This document shows positions 50,479 through 58,845 of a stretch of DNA of 64,000 bases, piece after piece. The DNA lies in assembly GCF_048006345.1 (NCBI RefSeq), contig NZ_CP180351.1:2976001-3040000 (forward strand). Direction: 5' to 3'. The stretch's first letter is position 1. Every line of letters begins with the position of its first letter. Source of the stretch: Marivita sp030148515 (GTDB lineage: Bacteria; Pseudomonadota; Alphaproteobacteria; Rhodobacterales; Rhodobacteraceae). Both the position numbers and the translations under genes were made by a program. The notes under the pieces were generated by a model. That model had not been told where the DNA came from, did no database searches, and was given only the letters and a program-made list of their open reading frames with translations.

Positions 50479-51969
50479 ATGGCAAAGCACGCACTACGCG
50501 CAACAGGCGTCACGCAGAAATTCGGATCGTTCACGGCGCTCAAAAACGTGTCGTTCGAGCTCGAAGAAGGCGAGGTGCATTGTCTGGCCGGTGAAAACGG
50601 CTGCGGCAAGAGCACGCTGATCAAGGTCATCAACGGCGTGAACGTCCCCGAACCCGGCGCCCAGATTGCCTTTCATGGCGAACCTGCCTCCACCCGCGTC
50701 TTTCCGCACGAGGCCAAGCGTCATGGCGTGCATGTGATCTGGCAGGACCTTGCGCTTTTTCCGGATCTGAGTGTTGCCGAGAACATCTGTTTCGACCGGT
50801 ATGTCGCCCGGCCATTCGGCGGCCGGAATGAGGTTGCGTCCCGCCAGTTGGCCGAAGAGGTCATCGCACGGATCGGCATTCGCCTCGATCCCGATGCCCG
50901 CCTTGGTGATCTGAGCATTGCCAAGCGCCAGATCGTCGCCATCTGCCGGGTGCTGGCCGCTGATGCCCGGATCATTTTCATGGATGAACCGACCGCCTCG
51001 CTGACCCGCAAGGAAACGCAGGCGCTTCTGGACATCGTGCGCAAACTGTCCTCCGAAGGCATTTCCATCGTCTTTGTCAGCCACAGGTTGGCGGAAGTGC
51101 TGGACATCTGCGCCCGGGTCACCGTTCTGAAGGATGGCGAACTCGTGGGTACCTACCCCACCACGGGCATGACCCAGAAACGCCTGTCGGAACTTATGAC
51201 CGGCATGGATCTGAACGAGCAGCAGAGGCCGCAGAAGACCTTTACCGACAAGGTCCTGGAACTGCGCGACCTCACCCGGCCCGGTGAATACCAAGACATC
51301 TCATTTACCCTGCACAAGGGCGAGATTCTCGGGATCACCGGGCTGATGGGCTCGGGACGGACGGAACTTGCGCTGAGCCTTTTCGGCATGACCCGTCCTG
51401 CCAGCGGGGATATCCTGCTCGAAGGCAAGAAGGCACTGTTTTCCAGTAATCAAGACGCGATTGACGCCGGGATCGCCTATGTTTCGGAGGACCGCTTGAA
51501 CCTTGGCCTTGATCAGACGCAGTCCATCGTCAAGAACACCGCCGCAACCGTTCTGGACCATCTGGCGGAGCCGTCATTCTGGCTTTCTCCATCCCGAGTA
51601 AGAGCGCTTTGCGATCACTGGATCGACCAACTCAAGACCAAGGTCAGCAATCCGGAATTGCCGGTGAATTCCCTGTCTGGTGGCAACCAGCAGCGGATCG
51701 TTCTGGCCAAGTGGCTGGCCACCAAACCCAAGGTGCTGATCCTGGATGCCCCGACCGTGGGTGTCGATGTGGGCGCCAAGGCAGGTATCTTCCGCATTGC
51801 CCGTGACCTGGCCGATCAGGGCATGGCGATTATCCTGATCTCGGACGAGGCGAGCGAGGTCCACACCCACGCCGACCGCATCCTGATCCTGCGCGATGGA
51901 AAAATCCGCGAGGAACTTCGCCCCCATGAAATCGAAGAAGAAGTGCTGGAGGGGCTGATCAATGCGTAA
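50479..51969 (+). CDS. Sugar ABC transporter ATP-binding protein (RbsA/MglA-like)
   Basis: A 496-residue ATPase with two tandem nucleotide-binding domains. The N-terminal one has Walker A GENGCGKST (about 40-48), a weak signature and Walker B RIIFMDEPTASL. The C-terminal one has a degenerate Walker A (GLMGSGRTEL), a full LSGGNQQR signature and Walker B VLILDAPTVGVD. This asymmetry is the hallmark of the RbsA/MglA type. It energises the two permeases next to it. It begins 107 bp after the binding-protein stop, across a hairpin. Confidence 0.94.
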   Translation: MAKHALRATGVTQKFGSFTALKNVSFELEEGEVHCLAGENGCGKSTLIKVINGVNVPEPGAQIAFHGEPASTRVFPHEAKRHGVHVIWQDLALFPDLSVAENICFDRYVARPFGGRNEVASRQLAEEVIARIGIRLDPDARLGDLSIAKRQIVAICRVLAADARIIFMDEPTASLTRKETQALLDIVRKLSSEGISIVFVSHRLAEVLDICARVTVLKDGELVGTYPTTGMTQKRLSELMTGMDLNEQQRPQKTFTDKVLELRDLTRPGEYQDISFTLHKGEILGITGLMGSGRTELALSLFGMTRPASGDILLEGKKALFSSNQDAIDAGIAYVSEDRLNLGLDQTQSIVKNTAATVLDHLAEPSFWLSPSRVRALCDHWIDQLKTKVSNPELPVNSLSGGNQQRIVLAKWLATKPKVLILDAPTVGVDVGAKAGIFRIARDLADQGMAIILISDEASEVHTHADRILILRDGKIREELRPHEIEEEVLEGLINA

Positions 51970-52948
51970 GGCCATCGCCTCGCCAGAGGGCGTTCTGACC
52001 GCCCTGATCGTCGCGCTTTGCGTATTTCTGAGTATCGCGACCGACAGCTTCCTGTCGCTTCAGAACCTATTTGACCTGCTCAACAACCAGTCGGTGAACA
52101 TCATCTTCGCCGTTGGCCTAGTAGTCGTCCTGATTGCGGGCGGAATCGATATTTCCTTCTCGGTCGCGGCGTCAGTCGTGCAATACGTGACGGTCGTGTT
52201 GCTGATGCAGATTGGTGGCGGAAACTGGGCGTTCGGCCTGCTCCTTGCCGGAACCTTGGGCGTGGCGCTCGGGCTCGTCAACGCGGTCTTCATTCACCGG
52301 TTTCGTATCGTGTCGATCATCGTCACCATCGGCACGTTCAACCTGTTCTTCGGCCTCTTGATGTACCTGTCGCGGGGCCGGTCGCTTTATGACATTCCCG
52401 ACTGGCTTTATGACCGCGTCACGATCCTGAGCATCCCGCTTGAGCGTGGATCGGCCACGCTCTACCTGCCGGTACTGGTCATGCTCGTGATGGTCACGGC
52501 GACTTGGGTGATCCTGTCGAAAACCGGACTTGGGCGGCAGATCTACGGCTTCGGGTCGAACCCCGATGCTGCCCGTCGCTCGGGCATAAACATCGCTTGG
52601 GTTCAAGGGTTTGCCTATGGCTGGCTTGGGCTTTGCGCGGGTATCGCCGGGTTGATGCAGGCCCATATCGTGCGTGAGGTGGTGCCCAACGCCCTATACG
52701 GCCGCGAGCTCGACATTCTTGCTGCGGTCGTTCTGGGAGGAGCCGTTCTGGGCGGCGGGCGCGGCACGGTTTTGGGTGCAGTGCTGGGGGTCGTACTTCT
52801 GGCCCTGATCCAGAATGGGCTGAACCTTCTGGGCATCACACCCTTCGCCTTCAAGATGATCGTGGGCGCTGTGATCCTGATCGCGATCACGGCCAGCAAT
52901 GCAGAGCGGCTTCTGCCAGAAACCCTCAAACCCCGGAAGGAGGGCTGA
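51962..52948 (+). CDS. Sugar ABC transporter permease 1 (RbsC family)
   Basis: A 328-residue BPD_transp_2 permease with about 10 helices. Typical stretches are VVLIAGGIDISFSVAASVVQY (about 55-75), YGFGSNPDAARRSGINI (about 195-211) and AAVVLGGAVLGGGRGTV (about 257-273). It overlaps the ATPase gene by eight bases. It is the first half of a permease heterodimer with the next gene. The substrate is the sugar recognised by the upstream receptor. Confidence 0.92.
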   Translation: MRKAIASPEGVLTALIVALCVFLSIATDSFLSLQNLFDLLNNQSVNIIFAVGLVVVLIAGGIDISFSVAASVVQYVTVVLLMQIGGGNWAFGLLLAGTLGVALGLVNAVFIHRFRIVSIIVTIGTFNLFFGLLMYLSRGRSLYDIPDWLYDRVTILSIPLERGSATLYLPVLVMLVMVTATWVILSKTGLGRQIYGFGSNPDAARRSGINIAWVQGFAYGWLGLCAGIAGLMQAHIVREVVPNALYGRELDILAAVVLGGAVLGGGRGTVLGAVLGVVLLALIQNGLNLLGITPFAFKMIVGAVILIAITASNAERLLPETLKPRKEG

Positions 52949-52949
52949 G

Positions 52950-53918
52950 ATGCGTGCGCGTATCATCAACTGGTCCGGCGACCGGATCGAGCTGTCCGCG
53001 ATGGTCCTCTTTCTTTTCGCCTCCATCGTTCTCTTCGGCATTCTTGCCCCGCAGTTCCTGTCGGCCAGCATCTTCCGGTCCATGGCCTTCCAATTGCCGG
53101 AGCTTGGCCTGCTGACCTTGGCCATGTTCATCCCGATCATCGCCGGCGGACTGAACCTCGCCATCACCTTCACGGCCAACATCTGCGCGTTGGCAGCGGC
53201 ATTCTTCGTCAAATCCTACATGATGCAGGCCGGCATCGCCGCCTTGCCGATCGCCCTGATCATCGGGATGGGAACCGGGCTTCTGATCGGCCTCGCCACA
53301 GGGGCAATGGTCGCCTATGTCGGTGCCCATCCGATCCTCGTGACCCTTGGCGCGATGATCTTCCTGCGCGGCCTTGGTGAACTTCTGACACGCGGCGGCG
53401 ATATCTCGGGCCTGCCCAACAGCTTCAAAACGCTGGGCCATGAAAGCATCTTTGGCGTGCCGATCCCAATGCTGGTCTTCCTGTTGGCGGTCGCGGCGTG
53501 CCTTTACATCATGCAGTTCACCAAGCTGGGGTTCCGCATCCACATGGTCGGGTCGAACCCAAGGGCCGCGCTTTATTCCGGCATCAACGTGAACCGAGTG
53601 CTGATCTGGGTCTATGGACTGTCTGGCGCTCTTGCCGGACTTGCAGGGATCATCATGCTGGCGCGCTTTAATTCGGTCCGCGTGGGCCACGGAGAAAGCT
53701 ACCTGCTAATCACGATTCTCGCATGCTTCCTTGCCGGTGCGAACCCGTTCGGCGGTTTCGGACGGGTGTTACCGCTGGCGGTGGGGCTGATGAGCCTTCA
53801 GGTCATCGCTTCGGGCATGAACCTTATGGGGGCGAGCCAGCATCTGGCGACAGCCGCATGGGGCGGGTTCCTCATCCTCGTGATGATCCTGCGCACCCCA
53901 TTTCAAGCGAAACGGTAA
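52950..53918 (+). CDS. Sugar ABC transporter permease 2 (RbsC family)
   Basis: A 322-residue permease from the ATG at 52950, preceded by GGAAGGAGGG; the in-frame start at 52899 lies inside permease 1 and is unlikely. It has IIAGGLNLAITFTANICAL, HMVGSNPRAALYSGINVNRV and LACFLAGANPFGGFGRVLPLA. The second half is somewhat shorter than in permease 1, and together they form the heterodimeric channel. The kinase gene follows after 9 bp. Confidence 0.92.
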   Translation: MRARIINWSGDRIELSAMVLFLFASIVLFGILAPQFLSASIFRSMAFQLPELGLLTLAMFIPIIAGGLNLAITFTANICALAAAFFVKSYMMQAGIAALPIALIIGMGTGLLIGLATGAMVAYVGAHPILVTLGAMIFLRGLGELLTRGGDISGLPNSFKTLGHESIFGVPIPMLVFLLAVAACLYIMQFTKLGFRIHMVGSNPRAALYSGINVNRVLIWVYGLSGALAGLAGIIMLARFNSVRVGHGESYLLITILACFLAGANPFGGFGRVLPLAVGLMSLQVIASGMNLMGASQHLATAAWGGFLILVMILRTPFQAKR

Positions 53919-53927
53919 GGGGCGACC

Positions 53928-55487
53928 ATGACCTATCTTCTCGGAATCGACGTGGGCTCCGGTTCTGCCCGCTGCGGGGTCTTCGACACGGGCGCCAATC
54001 TGATCGGCGTGGGCAAACATCCCATTGCCCAGAACCGCCCAGCCCCCGAGCACGTCGAACAGTCTTCCGACGATATCTGGGCAGCGATTTGCATCGCAGT
54101 GCGAGGTGCGGTGACCGACGCGGGAATAGACGGCGCGCAGGTCGCCGCACTGTCCTACAGCGCCACCTGTTCGCTTGTCCTGCTCGATCAGGACCAGCGG
54201 CCATTGGCCCTGACCGAAGGCGAGACACCCTGGAACATCATCATGTGGATGGACCACCGCGCGCAGGAGGAGGCCCGCCGCTGCAACGCCACCGGCTCGC
54301 CCGTGCTGCGCAACCTCGGCGGCGCGATCTCGGTCGAAATGGAAATCCCCAAGCTGATGTGGGTCAAGCGCAACCGCCCCGACCTCTGGGCGCGGCTGGG
54401 CTACGCCGGGGACCTTGCGGATTTCCTGTGCCTCAAGTCCACCAGCACGCTAGAGCGGTCCGTCTGCACGCTTGGTTGCAAATGGACCTATGACCCGGAT
54501 GAGGGTGGTTGGAACCACGCCTTCCTAAAAACCGTTGGCCTGGCGGACTTGTTGGCCCGGGCCGGCCTGCCCACACAGGCGACGGCAATTGGCTCCTTCG
54601 TCGGCACCCTGACGGACCGGGCGGCGGCGGACCTCGGGCTGACCCCCTCGTGCAAGGTCGGCATGGGCCTGATCGATGCCCATGCTGGGGCGCTTGGCAC
54701 CTCCGGACTGGCCGATAGCGGGATCGAGAACCGCCTTGCCCTGATCGCTGGCACCTCGAACTGCCATATCGCGCTGACGCGGGCCCGGGTCGAAGTCCCC
54801 GGCGTCTGGGGGCCGTACGCGGGCGCGGTGCTCGACGGCTGGTACGCGCTGGAAGGCGGGCAAAGTGCCACCGGCGCAGCACTTGACCAGATCCTTGCGC
54901 TGTTCCGCGCGCCCGAAACCGACGCGCACGGCGTGTTGGGGCAAGCCTTCCTTGACGGGCTGAACGCCGACCGGAACTATGCTGCCGACCTCTGCGTGCT
55001 GCCGGATTTCCTTGGCAACCGTTCGCCTTTTGCAGATCCGGGCCGCAAAGGCGCAATCCACGGCCTGACGCTGGAGGACCCGGCAACCCTACTTCCCAAG
55101 ATTTATGGTGCGACAGCACTTGGTATTGCCTTCGGAACCCGGCAGATCATTGAGGCGATGCGCACGGCAGGCGTCCCTATCCACACCATCGACCTGAGCG
55201 GTGGGCACGCAAAATCAGAACTTCTGGTACAGCTCTATGCTGATGCGACGGAGTGCGACGTCTACCTTCCCGCCTGCGCGGAACCTGTTTTGTTGGGGGC
55301 GGCCTGCGCTGCCGCAGCTTCTGATCCGGCCTACAGGACCTTCCGCACGTATGCAGGCTCCAATCCCGGTCGCCTTGTCAAACCCCATCGTCGCCGCGCT
55401 GCGATCCTCGACGAGCGCTACGCGGTGTTTTCAAGCCATTATCCCGTTTTGCCCGCCAAGCCTCAATGGGTCGCAAAGGCGCTCTAA
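53928..55487 (+). CDS. FGGY carbohydrate kinase, D-ribulokinase-like
   Basis: A 519-residue sugar kinase. The ATP-domain phosphate loop is IDVGSGSARCGVFDTG (about 6-21). Sugar-site signature stretches include YSATCSLVLLD, NIIMWMDHRA (about 107-116) and LGCKWTYD. The C-terminal half has GTSNCH, GGQSATGAALDQ and DFLGNRSPFADP, then LSGGHAKSELLVQLYADA. The MWMDHRA and GNRSPxADP pattern matches the pentulose kinase group (TIGR01315, D-ribulokinase) rather than xylulokinase. It would phosphorylate the incoming sugar to trap it and start catabolism. It is the last gene of the operon. Confidence 0.87.
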   Translation: MTYLLGIDVGSGSARCGVFDTGANLIGVGKHPIAQNRPAPEHVEQSSDDIWAAICIAVRGAVTDAGIDGAQVAALSYSATCSLVLLDQDQRPLALTEGETPWNIIMWMDHRAQEEARRCNATGSPVLRNLGGAISVEMEIPKLMWVKRNRPDLWARLGYAGDLADFLCLKSTSTLERSVCTLGCKWTYDPDEGGWNHAFLKTVGLADLLARAGLPTQATAIGSFVGTLTDRAAADLGLTPSCKVGMGLIDAHAGALGTSGLADSGIENRLALIAGTSNCHIALTRARVEVPGVWGPYAGAVLDGWYALEGGQSATGAALDQILALFRAPETDAHGVLGQAFLDGLNADRNYAADLCVLPDFLGNRSPFADPGRKGAIHGLTLEDPATLLPKIYGATALGIAFGTRQIIEAMRTAGVPIHTIDLSGGHAKSELLVQLYADATECDVYLPACAEPVLLGAACAAAASDPAYRTFRTYAGSNPGRLVKPHRRRAAILDERYAVFSSHYPVLPAKPQWVAKAL

Positions 55488-55679
55488 CCAAAACCGCAAC
55501 GTTTTGCCTCGACGCCACCGGGCAAAACACAGTTGCTACTCAGGAGTTGGAGCCTCCCGCAAACGCGACACGGCTCAGTCTGGGCCCCGAGACCCTCGAT
55601 ACTGCGCCAATCGAACTGCAGTTTCAGTTCATAGCGCGCACTTTTATTGGAAAGGAAGTGCCCCATGCATATCGTCCAG

Positions 55680-56786
55680 TTAGGCGTCGACGGTAAACTT
55701 GGAGCTGAAGGGCAGACTGGCCGCACCGAGTGCCTTTGGAGAAAGGCCCAACTCGCCAGGTCTGGCTTCAATGTCCGAATTCGCTGCCGAAACGGCAGAG
55801 GCCAGTTCGCTGCAGACCGCCGTGGGCGCGTAAGACGAGACGATGACCGTTCCTACTGGCAGGAATTGCGAGGCAGAAGAGACAGCCGAATTGAGAACCT
55901 CGACGCAGGTCGCGACCCATTCGGCCTTGGCCGCACCGAAATCCGGCCAGTCTCCACCGCGCCGCCAGAGCGGGTCTGACGCTACTCCATTTCCGATCAA
56001 TCTCTCTTCGAGATCCAGCAAGCCCACGGGCTGGCTCGCGGGTTGGCGGCTCTGGAAGATTTGATGGTTCAAGACCAAGCGGTGGTGGAGCCGGGCGCCA
56101 ATGTAGAAGTAAAGGTAGTCGTCCAGTGACTTTGCCGCACCGAACATACTTTCCCCAGCGGCAGCGGCGGTGATGTCGTTCTGGACATAGACCTCGATGC
56201 CCAAGGCGTCCTCGATCTCCTTGCTTATGGCCTCAAACCGTTCCGCCATGCCGGTAGGGCCAAGCGCCAATTCCTCTTGATCCTCGGGCATTGCGATGCC
56301 GATGCCTGCCAGCCGACCTTCGTGCTTGTCGGGCAAAGCTTCGAGTGCTTGTCTCACCGTTTCGAGAAGACGGGAATGGTTCGTCGATGTTTCGTCGGAG
56401 GGCAGTGGCAGGGAAGTGTAGAACTTCACCTGTCCGACGAAGTCGATCAGGACAACGTCCGTATGCTTGTGGCCAAGGCTGATGCCTACGGAGTACGCCC
56501 CTTCCGGGTTGAGAGACAATGGAATGGTCGGCGGGCCCATCCGGCCTTTCACGGCTTCGCCGCGCGAGACGAGCCCTTCCTGCTCCAAAGAGCGGACAAT
56601 GACAGAAACGGTCTGGGCAGACAGCCCCGTGCGATTGCCGATGTCCATCCGGGAAAGCCCCTTGTTCTGAAGCAAGAGCGACAGAACGAGCCGTTCGTTG
56701 TAGCTTCGCACGCTGACGGCGTTCATACCGCTGGCGCGGTCAGCGATCCGGATCGGGTTCGGTGGCGCAAAGCGCATGTCCGGCAT
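55680..56786 (-). CDS. ROK family transcriptional regulator
   Basis: A 368-residue ROK/NagC/XylR-type protein. An N-terminal winged HTH (about 30-90, MDIGNRTGLSAQTVSVIVRSLEQEG) precedes an actin-like ROK domain (AYSVGISLGHKHTDVVLIDF, QNDITAAAAGESMFG). The zinc-binding CxCGxxGC motif and EIGH of sugar kinases are absent; LHHRLVLNHQIFQSRQ occupies their place, so it should sense a sugar but not phosphorylate it. It starts directly at the stop of the SGNH hydrolase gene and so is cotranscribed with it, divergent from the second ABC operon that it likely controls. Confidence 0.9.
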   Translation of the reverse strand: MPDMRFAPPNPIRIADRASGMNAVSVRSYNERLVLSLLLQNKGLSRMDIGNRTGLSAQTVSVIVRSLEQEGLVSRGEAVKGRMGPPTIPLSLNPEGAYSVGISLGHKHTDVVLIDFVGQVKFYTSLPLPSDETSTNHSRLLETVRQALEALPDKHEGRLAGIGIAMPEDQEELALGPTGMAERFEAISKEIEDALGIEVYVQNDITAAAAGESMFGAAKSLDDYLYFYIGARLHHRLVLNHQIFQSRQPASQPVGLLDLEERLIGNGVASDPLWRRGGDWPDFGAAKAEWVATCVEVLNSAVSSASQFLPVGTVIVSSYAPTAVCSELASAVSAANSDIEARPGELGLSPKALGAASLPFSSKFTVDA

Positions 56787-57431
56787 CTAGTTTGCCCACC
56801 CGATGTTGAGAATTTCCTCCGCAATGACCTTACCCAGCGTTTCATGCGCTTCGCGGCTGAGGTGAAACCCGTCCGCGGGGTCGGAGGCGATGACGGACCC
56901 GGCATCGAAAAAATGTACTTCCAATGAATCCGCGATGACCTCGAATTCGTGAGCCAGCTGGTGGCTCTTTGGCTGTGCGCCGGAAAAGATGCCCTCCCAT
57001 TCGCCGATATCGTCCAGCATGGGTGGCGGCGCGACCACTAGGATTTCAGGTGTCTGACCACCCGGACCCGGCTTCAACTCGCGGATGTCGTGGATCAGGC
57101 AACCGATCCCCATCGCGACTTCGGAGGCCGGTTGCCCGAACCGCGCCTTCAGGTCGTTCGTGCCGAGCATCAGGATCACGAGGTCGATTGGCGCGTGGCT
57201 CATGAGGCAGGGCCAGAGGTACAGGCGGCCGCTCTTGATGTCGCCTTCTATGGGGTCCTTGTGCACCGTCGTCCGCCCACTCAGGCCCTCTTCTATGACA
57301 TGCCAATCGTTGCCGAGGGCGACCCGCATGACCCCCGGCCACCGTTCGCCGGGGCCAAATCGTTCAAGGGGGGAACCGCCCGGAACCTGTCCATGGGTGT
57401 TGGAGTCCCCATAGCAAAGCACTGTTTTCAT
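56787..57431 (-). CDS. Cytoplasmic SGNH/GDSL hydrolase 1
   Basis: A 214-residue esterase-fold protein without a signal peptide. Block I is CYGDSNTHG with Ser10, block III is LMLGTNDLK (Gly90, Asn92), and block V gives Asp187 and His190 in ADGFHLS. These form the catalytic triad and oxyanion hole of SGNH hydrolases. It has a paralogue at 62288 sharing VIEEGLS(G/A)RTT and VVAPPP. It is the first gene of the leftward pair with the ROK regulator. A carbohydrate esterase (deacetylase) acting on the imported substrate is inferred from context. Confidence 0.87.
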   Translation of the reverse strand: MKTVLCYGDSNTHGQVPGGSPLERFGPGERWPGVMRVALGNDWHVIEEGLSGRTTVHKDPIEGDIKSGRLYLWPCLMSHAPIDLVILMLGTNDLKARFGQPASEVAMGIGCLIHDIRELKPGPGGQTPEILVVAPPPMLDDIGEWEGIFSGAQPKSHQLAHEFEVIADSLEVHFFDAGSVIASDPADGFHLSREAHETLGKVIAEEILNIGWAN

Positions 57432-57530
57432 GTTGTTTTCTAAGGCCTTTTTGCTCTCTGTCGACGAACGAGCGACTTAATCCATCAAAGTGAACATGTC
57501 AGCGGAAGGGGTGAAGTTCAACCACAATAG

Positions 57531-57551
57531 TTATTCATTCATTCTGAATAA
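57531..57551. promoter_or_regulatory. Candidate ROK operator
   Basis: TTATTCA-N7-TGAATAA, a perfect interrupted palindrome in the 275-bp gap between the divergent SGNH hydrolase and binding-protein genes. AT-rich interrupted dyads are typical of NagC/Mlc-type sites. The link to the local ROK protein is by position. Confidence 0.55.
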
Positions 57552-57706
57552 GTATTGACAGGCCTGCGGTGCGCTGCTTGAAAAGACGCCGTGAGGAGAG
57601 TCGATCCGACGACCCGGGACGCCATGATCGGGGCCGCCATCAGCATGGTCACCTGCCCATCGCCCGGCACCAATGGACGCGAAACATCAATGGGAGGAGA
57701 CCCGAC

Positions 57707-58771
57707 ATGACCACCAAACGCACTGCCGCAGCGACCTTCGTCACGCTGCTTCTGGGCACGTCCGCAATGGCGCAGAACGTGAACCTGATGAACGGCGTGG
57801 AGCCGCGACCCGACGACAATAGCGTTGTCGAGGCGGGCGCTTTCCAGAAGGACGGCCCATGGACCATCGCGATGAGCCATTTCGGGGTGAACGCGAACAC
57901 CTGGACGGTCCAGACCGCGCATGAAGCGCAAGGCGTGGCCGATGGCGACGAACGTATCGCCAATTTCATCATGCTCGACGCCAACTTCGACCAAGCCAAG
58001 CAGATTGCCGACATAGAGGATCTGATCGCACAGAGCCCGGACGTGCTGATCGTCATGCCGGTGACGCCAACTTCTGCTGATGCGGGCATCCAGAAGGCTA
58101 TCGACGCGGGCATCCCCGTCGTGGTGCATACGGGGCGCACCGAGAACCAGAATTTCACCGTGGAAATCCAGGGCGGCGCCGAGAATTTCGGGCGCGTCAT
58201 GGGTGACTTCCTGGTCGACCAGTTGGGCGGCGAAGGCAAGATCTGGGTGCTGCGCGGCCTGCCATCCCACCCCGAGGACATCAACCGCTACAACGGCCTG
58301 ATGCAGTCGCTCGAAGGCACGAACATCCAGATCACGCAGGAGGATTACGGCAGCTGGGTCTATGATCTGGGCAAGAGCCTTTGCGAGACATTCTACCTGA
58401 ACGACTCGGACGTAGACGGCATCTGGTCCTCCGGCGCCGACATGACCCGTGCCTGTGTGGACGTGCTAACGGAATTCGGTGCGCCGATCCCGCCGATCAC
58501 CGGCGAAGGCAACAACGGCTTCTTCGGCCAGTGGCTTGAAATGGGCTATCCGTCGATCGTCGCGGAATATAGCCCATCGCAAGCTGCTGCCGGCGTGCGG
58601 GCGGCCGTGGCGCTCCTTGAAGGTGAAGCGCTCCACAAGCACTACATCTACGAACCCGAAGGCTGGGACGCCGCGAAGGCGGCGCAATACTACCGTTCCG
58701 ACCTGTCCGCCAACGTCTGGTGGCCGACGGAATTGCCGGAAGAGACGCTCCAGTCGCTCTACGGCAACTGA
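57707..58771 (+). CDS. Sugar ABC transporter binding protein, operon 2
   Basis: About 354 residues from the ATG at 57707, preceded by GGGAGGAG. Signal peptide MTTKRTAAATFVTLLLGTSAMAQ. The mature protein has a type-I periplasmic-binding fold of the ribose/autoinducer type, with GPWTIAMSHFGVNANTWTVQ, IEDLIAQSPDVLIVMPVTPT and VVHTGRTENQNFTVEIQGG. It is longer than the receptor of operon 1 and not closely similar. It delivers a sugar-like ligand to the following ATPase and permeases. The flanking SGNH hydrolases hint at an ester-substituted substrate. Confidence 0.9.
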   Translation: MTTKRTAAATFVTLLLGTSAMAQNVNLMNGVEPRPDDNSVVEAGAFQKDGPWTIAMSHFGVNANTWTVQTAHEAQGVADGDERIANFIMLDANFDQAKQIADIEDLIAQSPDVLIVMPVTPTSADAGIQKAIDAGIPVVVHTGRTENQNFTVEIQGGAENFGRVMGDFLVDQLGGEGKIWVLRGLPSHPEDINRYNGLMQSLEGTNIQITQEDYGSWVYDLGKSLCETFYLNDSDVDGIWSSGADMTRACVDVLTEFGAPIPPITGEGNNGFFGQWLEMGYPSIVAEYSPSQAAAGVRAAVALLEGEALHKHYIYEPEGWDAAKAAQYYRSDLSANVWWPTELPEETLQSLYGN

Positions 58772-58791
58772 CATCCTCCCTGTCAGACGGT

Positions 58792-58818
58792 GCTCTCGCG
58801 GGTTCGCCCCGCGAGAGC
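58792..58818 (+). other. Intercistronic stem-loop before the second ATPase gene
   Basis: GCTCTCGCGGG-TTCGC-CCCGCGAGAGC, a perfect 11-bp stem between the binding-protein stop and the ATPase start, followed by TACTTTTC. It could be a leaky terminator or an mRNA-stabilising element that keeps receptor levels above those of the membrane components. Confidence 0.65.
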
Positions 58819-58845
58819 TACTTTTCAATCCCGTGGGAGGCCCTG

